Positions 20,050 through 31,932 of a stretch of 64,000 nucleotides of DNA are shown one piece after another. This DNA comes from Aldrovandia affinis (Eukaryota > Chordata > Actinopteri > Notacanthiformes > Halosauridae): the NCBI GenBank assembly GCA_029706075.1, contig JAINUG010000192.1:1096001-1160000 (forward strand), given 5' to 3'. Position 1 is the stretch's first letter, and every line of letters starts with the position of its first letter. A program made the position numbers and the translations under genes. Below the pieces are notes generated by a model. It was given only the letters and a program-made list of their open reading frames with translations, ran no database searches and had not been told where the DNA came from.

Positions 20050-22590
20050 CCTAACAAGAATGAAACCTATGAACGCTATGTGTTTCGTTGCCGGGTACAG
20101 CAACAAGGAGAGAAGTTTGATGTTTTTCTCACTGACTTCGAACTAAAGGCGCAGTTGATGTCATTTATAAAGACACAAGAGGGCGCTCTTATCATAGGAA
20201 TTCCAAACGGCAAGGAGAGAGACAGTTTCATAGCACTAGATGTAGTACAAGGCACCAGCCTAGACAATGCCCTGCATATGGCAAAATTTGCTTTGCAAAG
20301 GGTAAATCTGTGAGGCTAAATGTACACACAGTGGAGGAGGGAACTCTTTGGGGGGAATTCACTGTGGACTTTAATGAGGACAAGCAAGCGTCATCTCTGC
20401 CAAAATTCACAACTTCACAACTTCCTACAGTTCATACAGTTATGACAGACAAATGGATTGCTCTGTTGCTGGTGAATGGTACAATGTTACCCTTAAAATT
20501 GGACACTGGCGCTAAAGCCAATCTGATTAATGTCAAGGATTTTGAGGAGTTGAGTCAGAGACCGGCTGTGACAAACAAAATGGTGGCATTAAAGGCTTAC
20601 AACGGGCAGACTATTGAAACAAAAGGCACCTGCCACTTGACTGTGAAAGTAAAAAACAAGAGTTGCACGTTGCCATTTGTAATTGTGCTGGAGGGGCATG
20701 ATTCCTTGCTTGGAAACAGAGCATGCGAAGACATGGTCCTAGTGAAATGGGTGTACACCATTTGTGACCCTAGCTTCGTTCACAGCAACCGTGCTAGTGA
20801 GGAGATACTAGAGAGGAGATACTAGAGAGGTATCCTGATGTATTCACAGGATTTAGTGCATTGCCCTTCATCCACTCCATCACTCTCACAGCCGATGCTA
20901 AACCAGTGGTCCATGCTCCCAGGCATGTCCCAGTGCCACTGCGTGAGAATCTATAGCGAGCGAAATGGCAGGGGCAAATTACTTTTCAAAGTTGGATGCC
21001 TCCAATGGGTTTTGGCAGGTGAGGCCGGACAATGGCAGTGCCAAGCTGTGTACATTTAATACCCCCTTTGGCAGTTATTCTTTTCAGAGGCTGCCTTTTG
21101 GAATACGCTCTGCCCTAGAATTGTTTCACAAGTCCATTGAAGGCTTGAAGGGGGTCAGAGTTTTTGTGGATGATTTCGGGGTGTGGGGGTCCACTGTGAC
21201 AGAGCACAATGAAAAACTCACTGAAACCATGAAAAGGATACAGCAACATGGTTTGAAGCTGATTAAGCTGAAATATCAGTTTTGTGTAAGGGAGCTGACA
21301 TTCCTCAGGGACAAATTGTTCTCAAGCAGGATGTGACCTGATGAGTCGAAGGTCCAGGCAATGAATGACATACCAAAGTCTGTTGACAAAATAGGTATTG
21401 AACGTGCACTCGGAATGGCGAATTATTTGGGAAGGTTTGTTCCCAACCTGGTTGCCAGAACGGCAAACCTGCAGAAGCTCCTTCAGGCGAAGATTGAGTT
21501 TGTGTGGACCAAAGACCATGAACGAGAGTGGGAGCATGCAAAGCGCATCCTGGCTAAAGAACCAGTCCTGACCTTTTTCCACCTGAGCAGGCAGACGAAG
21601 GTATCTACAGACGCCTCTTAGGGACGGAATTGATGCTGCGCTTCTCCAAGAGCACCAGGGTGTGTGGAAGCCAGTGGCTTATGCATCACGCTCCGTGACA
21701 GATGCAGAGCGTCGATATGCACAAATAGAGAAGGAGTGTCTGGGACCAGTCTTCGGATGTAAGAAATTCCAAGAACTCTGTCATAACATTTCCGAAGGGC
21801 CCACAATAAAGTTTCAAATCAACTTTTTTCCGACTGTACATTCAAAAATTGCTGTCTTCTTCCACGGTTCTGAACACGAGCAAGCTGACCGGGTGCTGAC
21901 CACAGCTACATTTACGGTTTGCCAAAGGTCATTTTGGAAACTGACCACAAACCCCTGATTGCGATCTCACGCAAAAGCCTGAATGACACGTCTGTGCGCA
22001 TTCAACGCATGATGATGCGGCGGCTTCAGACGTATGATGTGGTGCTGGTGAGAAAGGCTGCAGAGAGCTTTACGGATCCATGCCTCGCTCTATTGGCCTA
22101 TAGAGCGGCTCCACTGGAGGCTGGGAAGTCGCCTGCAGAGACTCTTATGGGTCGGAAGTTGCGCACTCGTCTCCCTAATCTCGACATTGTGGACAACACC
22201 AGAGATGTGTGTGGTCGCACTCAGCTGCTGAAGACAAATCAAAAACTCTTATCATGACAACGTTTCAAAGATCCTTCCCCCGCTGGCGAGACATGATGTG
22301 GTGCGTATTGAGGGACCAGACTCATGGAGCAGGAAGGCGACAGTCTTGGAAACGGTGGCTCCTCGTTCGTACGCAGTCACGACTGAAGACGGACATGCGT
22401 ATTGGCGGAATAGGAGAAGTCTCCTGGGAACAAATGAGTCATTTCAGGCCTGCCAGGACAGAGAGGTGGTCCCCTATGCCATCCAGGAGGAAGCTAAAGG
22501 AGCGTGTGGTGGGGATCCAACCACTGTGTAGCAGGACAGCGCAGTGGATCAGTGCACAGATGTTTCAGCAAGCGGACCTGTTTTAGTGCC
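20050..22590 (+). pseudogene. Ty3/gypsy retroelement gag-pol relic
   Basis: Readable pieces in order: a gag-like segment (NETYERYVFRCRV, GEKFDVFLTDFELKAQ); retropepsin with the active-site motif LKLDTGAKANLI near 20500; a short linker (YPDVFTGF, HAPRHVPVPLREN); reverse transcriptase with FSKLDASNGFWQV, LPFGIRSALELFHK and the catalytic FVDD near 21165; the RT connection; RNase H (STDAS near 21610, then VAYASRSVTDAERRYAQIEK) and ETDHKPL near 21940; then AYRAAPLEAGKSPAETLMG, a C-terminal integrase motif. Stops and frameshifts occur throughout, including one extra base after STDAS. About 50 residues before FSKLDAS and nearly the whole integrase core are deleted. No env-like frame. It would have copied itself through RNA; it is dead. 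Confidence 0.88.
21772..21897 (-). mobile_element. Fragment of a foldback element inside the gypsy RNase H region
   Basis: About 126 bp closely match the reverse complement of the right arm and flank of the foldback hairpin at 23361-23712 (shared CCACAATAAAGTTTCAAATC and TTCTTCCACGGTTCTGAACA). It interrupts the coding sequence between GCKKF and YIYGLPKVILETDHK. Confidence 0.8.
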
Positions 22591-22675
22591 CCTCAGACTG
22601 CGCAGGTCACAGCACAATATTAGGCCTCTTGAGAGGCTTAATTTGTAGAAAACAAAAAAGTATTCTTACTGTTCT

Positions 22676-22686
22676 GATATATAATA
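22676..22686. repeat. Left 11 bp target duplication of the SINE
   Basis: GATATATAATA, identical to 23055-23065. Confidence 0.9.
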
Positions 22687-23054
22687 AGGGGTGGCACGGT
22701 GGTGCAGTGGATAGCGCTGTCGCCTCACAGCAAGAAGGTCTCGGGTTCGAATCCAGGCCGGGGGCCTTTCTGTGTGGAGTTTGCATGTTCTCCCCGTGTC
22801 CGCGTGGGTTTCCTCCGGGTACTCCGGTTTCTTCCCACAGTCCAAAGACATGCACGTTAGGCTAATTGGAGAGTCTAAATTGCCCGTAGGTATGAGTGTG
22901 TGAGTGAATGGTGTGTGTGCCCTGCGATGGATTGGTGACCTGTCCAGGGTGTATTCCTGCCTCTCGCCCGGAACGCATGCTGGGATAGGCTCCAGCACCC
23001 CCCCGCGACCCTGACCAGGAATAAGCGGCTTAGATAATGGATGGATGGATGGAT
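22687..23054 (+). mobile_element. tRNA-derived SINE with (ATGG)n tail
   Basis: Starts near GGTGGCACGGTGGTGCAGTG, with A-box-like TGGTGCAGTGGATAGCG and B-box-like GGGTTCGAATCC. The body has TGTGTGGAGTTTGCATGTTC, TCCACAGTCC-type and CCTGCGATGGATTGG segments, and the end is (ATGG)n. This arrangement is widespread in fish genomes. Flanked by perfect 11 bp duplications, so the insertion into the gypsy 3' region is fairly recent. Confidence 0.9.
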
Positions 23055-23065
23055 GATATATAATA
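23055..23065. repeat. Right 11 bp target duplication of the SINE
   Basis: GATATATAATA, identical to 22676-22686. Confidence 0.9.
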
Positions 23066-23204
23066 TCTGCGTTTGGTAGTCAGGCTGTATTTTCTTATCC
23101 ATACTGCTGATCTGTCATACTGTGGTCTAATAACTGTTTATTGTTGCAGTTAGTTACAATTCTTGCATGGTACCTTGTCTATGTTTGATGTTTGTTTGAA
23201 AGAA

Positions 23205-23345
23205 GGATGATGTACTGATATGTCGTAATTGTCCTTACGACAGTTAAGGCATTAATTCAACAAGTGCGGGTTTACGCCACTTGGTTACAGGGACGTGAAT
23301 AAAGCCCAACGCTCATGGGAGCTCTGTGTTCATTTAATGCAAAAC
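23205..23345 (+). repeat. Probable 3' LTR remnant of the gypsy element
   Basis: Lies downstream of pol in the same orientation and contains GTGAATAAAGCCCAACGC, like the polyadenylation part of fish gypsy LTRs. No second LTR copy was found, so the call rests on position and this motif. Confidence 0.45.
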
Positions 23346-23360
23346 AACCAAGTAATACAT

Positions 23361-23681
23361 CCACAATAAGGTTTTAAATCGACTTTTTCCAGGCTGGAAA
23401 AATTGGTGTCTTCTTCTTGGGTTTTGTGGTTTACGGACACAAGCAAGCCGACCGAGCGCAGTGCTGCCACCCATGGTCGCCAAAAGAAGGCATTGAAATC
23501 AATGAGTACCAGTTTCTGTGGGCTCTTGCCACCACAATGAGACTGGTGCACATTGATTTCAATGCCTTCTTTTGGTGACCATTGCACCTGGTCAGCTTGC
23601 TCGTGTTCAGAACCGTGGAAGAAGACAGCACATTTTTTGAATATACAGTCGGGAAAAAGTTGATTTGAAACTTTATTGTGG
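23361..23681. mobile_element. Foldback (long inverted repeat) element
   Basis: Two imperfect arms of about 145 bp: the left starts CCACAATAAGGTTTTAAATC, and the reverse complement of the right starts CCACAATAAAGTTTCAAATC. They meet at GCCAAAAGAAGGCATTGAAA and its complement, leaving only about 30 nt unpaired. It encodes nothing. It sits beside the gypsy relic, which carries a fragment of the same family. Superfamily not assigned. Confidence 0.85.
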
Positions 23682-23712
23682 ACCCTTCAGAAATTTTATG
23701 ACAGAGTTCTTT

Positions 23713-25406
23713 ACATTGACTAATTAAGGATTACAGAGATACCATAAGAGATGGGAAAGGTTTCTGCTAAACAGTTCAACTGACAACCGTCGCATTGTTT
23801 TTGCTACAGTTTGACTGCTTAGACTCAGTGACTGAGAGACTCGTGAAATAGAGGAACGAAGGAACAAAGCAGGGCTGCAGACAGCTGAGACCACAGCTAC
23901 GTCATTGCTGCCCTAATGCTCACTGCGTATGAACAGCCCTTCAGGCGCCAATTGCCTGTCACCTTTGTTGACAGACTTTGCTCAACATTATCACTGTTCT
24001 ACTCAATTTTAATCTGCTTCGTCAAAACAGGCCAATACACGTTACACTGAAAGACTGACTGATGTCCATTCTTTCTCAATTTGAACGAGTGTAATGTTTT
24101 TCTTTTTCTTCATTTTATTAGCCTCTTGCCTAACTACTACAAAGTATTTTTAGAATTGCAGCTATGTCCACTTCCCTGTGTTCCCTGTGTCCCTTCAGGA
24201 TATTTATGCAGTATCTGTTATTCGTGAATTATACTGGAGGCTGTACTACTGTTTGCTCATTGTTATTTGAATTTTGTTCTTTGTACCTTTTACATGTTGT
24301 TCTCTGTACACCCCCTCCCCCAAAATATATCCCTCAGAAAAAGCAGGAATTTAGCTTAGAAAGAAGCTGTCAGTTAACCATGGGTGGTAATTGCTTTATA
24401 CTGTCTTAATTATGTTGATATGAAGTAACAGAGCAACTGTTCCATTGACAAACAGACACACACACACAAACACATGCATTAGCCTTTCAGCGGCAGATAG
24501 AGGCCTTGTTTGTGAGTGAATGGAGGTGCGTGGTGGTGGGGGGGGAAGCGTTAATGAAAAGCCACTCAAGTGCAAACGCACCCCCCAACCTTACCCCTCA
24601 AACCCCCTCCCCAAGGACCTCCCACATTTACCAACGCATATATGCATATATACAGCACATAAAGGCATATATACTTACCCATGGACCCCTGGATCTTTTC
24701 GCTATGGATTATGAAAATGAACACAAAAAAATTCTCCCCACTGAGGCATAACTGACAGTTTCAGTAGCCTACAGACTATTTTTCCATTAATATTTCATAT
24801 ATTAGCAATGTATAATTTAAAAATATCTACTGCAAAGACAAGTACTTTATTCACAGTCATCTTTTTGAGATTTAATGATGGAATTAATTTGACCTGAGAG
24901 TTTTGCTACTCCAACACAGTTGCCAAACTCTTTATTTAATGCTTTGCTGGCATGAAGGACACTCTTGCAGGTTACTAAAGGTACAGCGGGTAGACCTTTT
25001 ACGAAGATACATCTGAACACTTTCTTCAACAACCTGCTTTCCATCTATTTGTCTTGGTTATTCAGCAGGAATATTTACATGATGGATGCTACTGTGCAAG
25101 GAACGGCAGTGAAGACTGAAACAGTTTTTGGACACTCAGGGAGCAATCAGTTTAGGGGGGAAGCTAAACCAAACATCCTTTGGGAGAGCTTTTAGCACCT
25201 TATTGGCCAAACAGAGAGGCCTATTGTACACAGCAGGATTACATCAACCAGCCCCTGTGGCTGCAATTAGCCCACCCAGCCCCGCCCCTTCCCTCCTCCC
25301 AAATAACCATCCCCGGGGCAGCCAGCTCCACATGGGGCCCAACGAACCTGAGTCTTCACTTCGCCCCCAAGCCATTCATTCCACATGGACACAGAGAATA
25401 GGTGCA

Positions 25407-25408
<2 letters not shown>
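23713..25408. other. Non-coding, nothing recognised
   Basis: No conserved coding segment or repeat boundary seen; short CA and G runs near 24.46 and 24.53 kb. Confidence 0.5.

Positions 25409-25451
<43 letters not shown>
25409..25451. repeat. (CT)n microsatellite
   Basis: About 21 CT units. Confidence 0.95.
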
Positions 25452-25454
<3 letters not shown>

Positions 25455-28230
25455 TCCTCTCTCTCCTTCACCCTCTCAAATTGTAATTGTCAGGACTTCA
25501 CAATATAGAGTATTACCCAGACAACCAGTGTGTAATCTACAATGACATGATAACAGCATGGATTTGTGACAATTATTCACACAATAATAGATATATTTGT
25601 GCAATGATTATAATAACTAAAATAAGGTCAACATAAGAAGAGGGCATGTCTCACACACTTCATCCCTCATTCTTAAAGGGCTGAGGATGGTGGAGAAGGG
25701 GGGCAGGGTAGGTGCTGTTAAAGAGGGTGGAGGATGTGTCAAACAGAAATGTTAGCTGCAAGTCAATGAAGACTGATGTCCGCAAGATGTAGTCAGATTG
25801 TAGTCCATCGGGGAACTTACTGCACATGCATTGAGCAAACAATCTTAATGAATATTTTCATGAATATTCAAGCAGCATGTTGGCTTTAAGCAACAGCATG
25901 TTGAATGTCATTGAGAAAGCTCTTAATCCGGCCACCAGTGAAAAGTTAGTAGTTGCTCAAACAAAATGGGTTATTTATGAGACCTGCTCCAATATATCCA
26001 ACAAACGACACAAATGTTTTTTAAAAATAAATTGGTCATTGAACCAAGTGTGGTAAAGAAATTGACGCACACTCCAAGAAACGCAAGCCAGTCTATTTCT
26101 CAATGGTGTAAGAAAATTGAGTGACAGTATGAACAGTTTCATTAAATTATTCAATCCGGCAAGGTAACTTCACAAAGAACTGTCAAATCATGAATATGCA
26201 TGATAAAGCACTGAGCATCACTAGCATCATATGAAATTATTTTTACGAAAATATTTTCTTTACCACCTAGGCATTACTAATAAATGATTTTAAAAATATA
26301 ACTCATTTAGTCTGTGAGCAAACTAGCGAATGGAGTTGTCACAAGATCCCATTGACTTCCATTCAAAAGGAGCATACTGCTTCCTCTGCATACATTAATT
26401 TTGTTGTTCTCGCAGACAGAATATTCACCGAGTTGGCACTCTCACTCTCCGATGTTTTTCATCACATGACACCACCACACCCAGGGAAACAAACCAGGCT
26501 CTCACTAGTCAAATAGGAGAGGTCAAATGTCACGTTACACTTTTCAGGGACAAGAGAAAAAAGTGTTAAAATGAAAATGCTAGGCTAAATGATAATAGTA
26601 ATAGATCATTAAATAAATAAACATTTCAAAGGTGTTATTCTGTCTTTCTTCCCCTGTGTGCCTCCTTTCTTCCAGCCTGGGACTGTTCTTCATTCACTGG
26701 CCGTTTATCAGCCACAAAAGCACAACTGACCACCGAATAATGAACTTCCTCGTCGCCCGTAGTCAATTCTCCCTGCGTGTACAGAAAGCTCCTTTCTTTC
26801 CTTTGTGTTCCTTGAAGTCGGACAAAGCAGAGACTTCCTTGGAAAGGGAGAATAAATACTTTCCCACACAGATGTGCGGGTGTAGGCTGTATAATTAGAG
26901 GCCAGGCCAGTAACCCTGGTCAGAATGGCCCCATTGCTGGGCACTCAAAGAGAGTGGCATTTGTTTTTTGTCATGTTGGTATTTCGGTTTCTGGATCTCT
27001 TTTTTTCTGTAACTCCGATGTAAAACAGCAAACCAGACCGAAAGGTAATAGCAACCGGTCTTAAGTTCTGAGACGTGCTGATCGAGACTTGAAGGTTTTT
27101 ATTTTATTTGATGAGATAAGTTTAACCTTTACCAGTTATCTAATCTTTCAGCTGTGGAGCTATTTGTGCGCTAGCTAGCTATTTTCCTCCCCTGTGCGAA
27201 TGAGGTATTTGTGTGGAACATAATCAAGAGATCTCATTTTTTATCGTGCTGATGTCTCACGGTTAAGACATAGGGGATCAGTTTGTGGTTGTTGTCCATG
27301 CAGAACGGATGGGAAATTTAGGGAAATGAGAAAGCATCACAGGGGCACAGTGTTCGCAGAGACACGGCCTGGAATTAAAGTTCTCCACAGCTAACGTAAA
27401 TGTAAATGGTTTTGATGCATCTTTACTTTACATTGTGTCAATGTTCTGGAACTCTCTTGGGACTTGATTGACACCTGCTACAATGCTGCCCCATGTGTGA
27501 ATGCACACATGGCACACTCCCACCGTAAGCCATGGTGGACACTTTCGCATCAAAAAATGCTGACAAAATAACAGCGCTGAAATGACGGCACTGCCAGCTG
27601 ATTCCTATTCATACTAGTGACCAATGACACGCAAATGGTGGTATGAATCCACATTGGACCTGTAAAAAGCCAACACAATGGCCATGATGTGGGAGTGACA
27701 CTTTGCCAAGTCCCAAGTAGCAAAGGACCGACAACACATGATTGATGTGACAACTATGAATAATACAACAGGTAAATATTTAAAATTGTGATAAAATTGT
27801 TAAAAAACTATCTAGACGCACGTAGGCAATATCCTTCCTCTGGCTCCATATTGGCCTGAGGTTATTTTTTCCCTCACCAATCTCAAAGCACACCCTAAAC
27901 CAGCATTTAATGATATTCTACTTAATGGGCTTGGGTTTGAGGTTAACCGCCTTGCCCTACTTTAGATCCGATTTAAGCAGTTCTGGATATTTCCCGTAGC
28001 TGGACATCAGAGTGTTGTTTTGTTTTCAGACAGTGAGTTGGTAATGCTGATTAAAGAATGACCACTTGTTACTGAATCCTGGCCCAGGTGCCTTTGATTA
28101 AAAGCATGGTGGTGGCACAGCGTTGAGATCATTGAAACGCTCAGTTACTGTGGAACAGTTATACATGTATAATTATACGTCATGGTTGTAGCTTGTTATT
28201 TTTCACTACAGACACACAGAACTCACACTG
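25452..28230. other. Non-coding, nothing recognised
   Basis: AT-rich, with no coding segment of a known family. A short palindrome (CATGTGTGAATGCACACATG near 27.5 kb) has no further context. Confidence 0.5.
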
Positions 28231-28395
28231 TGCGGCGTAGCGGTGAAGGAACTGGCTTTATAACTGAGGGGGATTGCGGGTTTGAGTCCTGAGCACGGCA
28301 CTGCAGTTGTGCCATTAAGGAGGGTTGTGCCCTGCAATGCTTAAGTAAAAATCCAGCTGTATAACTGGAAAATATGTGAAATTTGTGGCATGTAA
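28231..28395 (+). mobile_element. Degenerate tRNA-derived SINE
   Basis: Head-like GCGGCGTAGCGGTGAAGG and B-box-like GGGTTTGAGTCC, then GCACTGCAGTTGTGCC and AATCCAGCTGTATAAC, matching the body of the 17.2 kb SINE at lower identity. The standard tail is missing. Confidence 0.65.
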
Positions 28396-30662
28396 GACCT
28401 GGATGCAAACGAATAACAGTATGCGCACATGTTTTTAGTGTACTCTAAATCTGATGACAAATGGCCTGCGGTGTTTTAATTGTACCGCGGTGCGGCCGCG
28501 ATTCCAGCAGCAACCTGTCTCACGTGATGCCTCTTCAAATCCATTTTCATATTTAAAGACGTGCGATTCTGTGCTGTTGTGCTACGTAGACTGGGCATTT
28601 TTTTCCCATGTAGAGATGCCTTACCTCTTGGGCATCGTGCCCTGAGAGTGCTCTAAAACCAGAGATTTAGTGCCCCCTGCACCCTGCCACCCCCACCCCG
28701 CCTCGCTGTCTGCTCTGCTGTATCTTACCCCCAGAGGCTGGGATGAGTCTACGTGCCATTCCGTGGTTGTTCTCGGAGACGTATATATCTTTTTTATGAC
28801 ACCCGGCCCAGCTGTGCATTCGATATTCCAGATGTGTTGCTTCACTTCGTCATTGTCAACTTCCGAAAGAACGTTGCTTTCCCCCCTCCCTCTCCCTTCG
28901 TGCTCCTCTCCGCATGTGAAGTGCTCACTTTAGCCGCGTGTACGGTGCGCCGCACGCGCGTTGAATAAAAAGCACCGCGCCCGGTGCATTGTGCAGGCGG
29001 GTCACGGCTGTGGGTGAAGGGATCTAGTTTTTCTCCCCGCTCTCGGTTCTGCTTTGACTTCGCGGGAAGCCGTCAAGGCATTTAGTACTAAACTTGACCC
29101 TGGGCACAAGGCCTTGAGGAAATCCCAGCGCAGCGCTCAGCACCACCCGCATTCTTTCACGGCATGCTTTTTAGACTCGTCGCTGTAAAAAGGTGTTCCT
29201 TGACATTTGACGGTAACACGAAACGAGTCGGCGCAATATCTCATCAAGTCTCGTTTGTCTGCTTTTGTTTACTCTTTCAAACGGCCAGAAGAAGGAAGTG
29301 GCAGCGGGTAAGGGCAGAATGTTAAAATCCGTGTTGCCCGATCCTGTTCCCTGTTTAGCCTCAATGTGACCAGATTGATATCCAACTGGAGGCTAGAGCC
29401 ACAGCTGGAAGTGATCTGGGGGGGTTGGGGGTTGTCAAAAGTTTGTTTTCATTTCAAGATGGAAGAGAGGGAACTGGGGATAGCTGCGAGTATTAGTTCC
29501 AGCAATTCGTGGAGGTTATTGATTCCTTTTTAATCGTAATCTCACAGGATGAAGTCTAGTAGGCTTCGCAACTCCAGCCTATCCTGTCCCAGCTGATTAT
29601 CCCGCACACTTCGCTGGCTGAAGTGAGTGTTGTTGTAGGCTATGTGTCCCCCCCACCCCTCTCTGTTAGATAAAGCAATGTTCCCTGTGCACTTTGACCC
29701 CCCACCTTCCACTCAGAATCAAATTCTTGACGTCAGCCTTAGAACCAGGTTGGGTCTATTCCCGTTTTTTTCTGTCCGCAACTCAGGTTGTGGGCTAGTT
29801 TTATTTATTCCTCTCCCGTTTACGACCAAATAAAACTGATGCGGTGCCAGAGATTCCAAAAACTGGGGATTAAAATTCTCTGTCTCCGGGAGCCCAGCTG
29901 TGGAGCAGTGCTGTTTGCGTTTGGAGAGGTGCAGCTGTTGGAAGCGTTGTGTTATTGGGAGAAGTGCGCCAGCACTCCACTGTAAAGTAAATTATTTTCA
30001 TTGGCAAGCGCATACCCTTTCAAAATGCGATAATTGTGCTGAGGGAGAAAAAAAAGCTTTCTGGGTTAGGTCATTACCGGTCTGTGCACAAGGTAGCAAG
30101 ACTGCCTTGCACAAATATGTTTTCTGAAACAGTATTTGGTATTTTTAGGACAAGTTGTTGTTGTTATCACCACTTTTCATAACTCTAATGGGGCTTGTGT
30201 TTTTCCACACAGACGGTTGGCTAGATTCAGCCGAATCTATTGACCTTCTTGTGCTACGTGATAAACTACAGTATGAACACAAGGCAATTAGTGCTTTATG
30301 TTTTGGGCATTTTGTGCTTGAAACACATAACACTTCCAGGGAGTGTTAAGGCCTAAATACACATGATCAATTTTAGCTGTGCTTTTTATCCTCTTAGTTT
30401 TATTTTCTCCCAATTTAGAATTTTCAATCATATTCGTTCATCACTGAAATGTCCGCTGTCATTTCGGGAGAGTGCAGTCATTGCACCAGAGAAGCACAGT
30501 TCATGCACAGTTCGCACAATCAGACTGTAGGTGCCGGATCGACGAGATAAGTTGCTTTTCAGTGATGAGATGGGAACAGTCCTGCCAACTAAAACCCTGT
30601 ATAGCCAGTTATGCACCTCCTGTGGGGCAGCTGGCCACAGTTGTCACCGGCACAGTCAGGAT
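28396..30662. other. Non-coding, locally CpG-rich
   Basis: No gene recognised. 28.9-29.25 kb is richer in CpG (GTGCGCCGCACGCGCG and others), but no start codon or donor with family support follows. Confidence 0.45.
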
Positions 30663-31085
30663 TCCAGTCCCCGTTTTTTTCTTCTAATTTTCCCCCTGTT
30701 TCTCCCAATTTGGTGGCCAATTGTACCCTCTATTGATCCAGTCACATCCCCTTCAACAAGCCCGCCGCCTGCAGCTACGAAACCAACCACTACTCCGGGA
30801 CCAGCGGTGACAGGGACGGTGAACCGCCTCCTTCGAGACAACAGTCACCCGAGCGCCGACCACGATTCTGATATGTCCAGAGAAGCTTTCTGTACATGCA
30901 GCGAGCTCATGCCCACTTCCATCCCCCCTCCCTCTGGGGTGGACAGCCAATCACCACCCCTGAACAGGACTCCTGGCCATAGCTGGGCCAGCGCAGCCAG
31001 GGAATTGAACTCTGACCGCAGTGGGCAACCTGCGCCCTGGCCAAGTGCCTTTACCGGTTGCCCCACCCCAGGGGACCGTAGCAGC
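30663..31085 (-). mobile_element. tRNA-derived SINE (third family)
   Basis: The minus strand begins GGGGCAACCGGTAAAGGCAC, with B-box-like GAGTTCAATTCCC at about 31013-31001, a GC-rich body, and the tail AATTGGGAGAAACAGGGGG, similar to the tail of the SINEs at 6.6 and 34.7 kb. A 187-codon plus-strand open frame across it is spurious. Confidence 0.65.
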
Positions 31086-31932
31086 CCCTCTTAAAGGCTG
31101 TGTGCAAATATAAAGTTTGCATTAGACACTGGCTCCCAGTCCAGAGATTGCCCTTAGTGAACATGTGAACACATGAAAGAACTGAGATCACTCACAGAGA
31201 ATTTCAGAGGAGGAAAGGTCGCAGGTCAGTCACCGAAGACTTAATGTTATGACAGCGTTCCTTTCTAAATATGACAGAGTCATGGGAACGCTTGTGGAGA
31301 ACGTCAGCCACAAGTATTCTGCATCATAAAGAGCAACCAGGAAGCAGAGCGTGGGGTAATGAGAGGGTTTAATTCTAAAATCTATTTTTCTGTCACTCGC
31401 CCCCCCTGACACTGTCTAAAAAGATAGCTGGTGAATTTCAATGATTAATTAGTGGTTTGATTAGTTTATTCACATGTAAATACATCGGCTTTTCCCCTGA
31501 CAGGGATTTAGGAATGAATCTGTAGCACAAATAAAAAGGCTGTGAGATTAATGTTGTATTTTTGGCTTCTCTGCAAACTGCGTCATCTTTTATTTCCAAT
31601 CCCCGATTCCAGTAATGTTACGCTCATGCATATCTGTCAGAAAAAGTCAGTTTTGCAACAGAAATGGAGCTGCACCCTTATTTGAGCTCATGGGTTTTTG
31701 CTGGATTTGCTGTGGTAAACTCATAAATAGCCTTACTGAAAACAGGGGCACTGACTGGAAACTGCCCTCTTGTAAATGTTTATGTACACCTGACATTTTC
31801 AAATTGGGCATAAACATTTCAGCCATTTCTGGTCTTAATTGTTCAAAAATCTTAAAAATCCAACACATTTCAGCTGTAAGCCTTCATCTTGTTGAGAAAT
31901 GCAAACATCATTTATGCATTTATGTATGCATA
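31086..31932. other. Non-coding, nothing recognised
   Basis: No gene or repeat family identified. Confidence 0.5.

Noticed and set aside
20050..22590. Endogenous retrovirus
   Set aside because: Domain order and motifs fit a Ty3/gypsy retrotransposon; no envelope-like frame, no clear LTR pair.
27400..27740. Possible MITE (shared CTTGGGACTTG in inverted positions)
   Set aside because: Only an 11-base inverted match and no target duplication; too weak.
30531..31094. 187-codon Pro/Ser/Thr-rich plus-strand protein
   Set aside because: It lies across a minus-strand SINE and has no family features or splice support.
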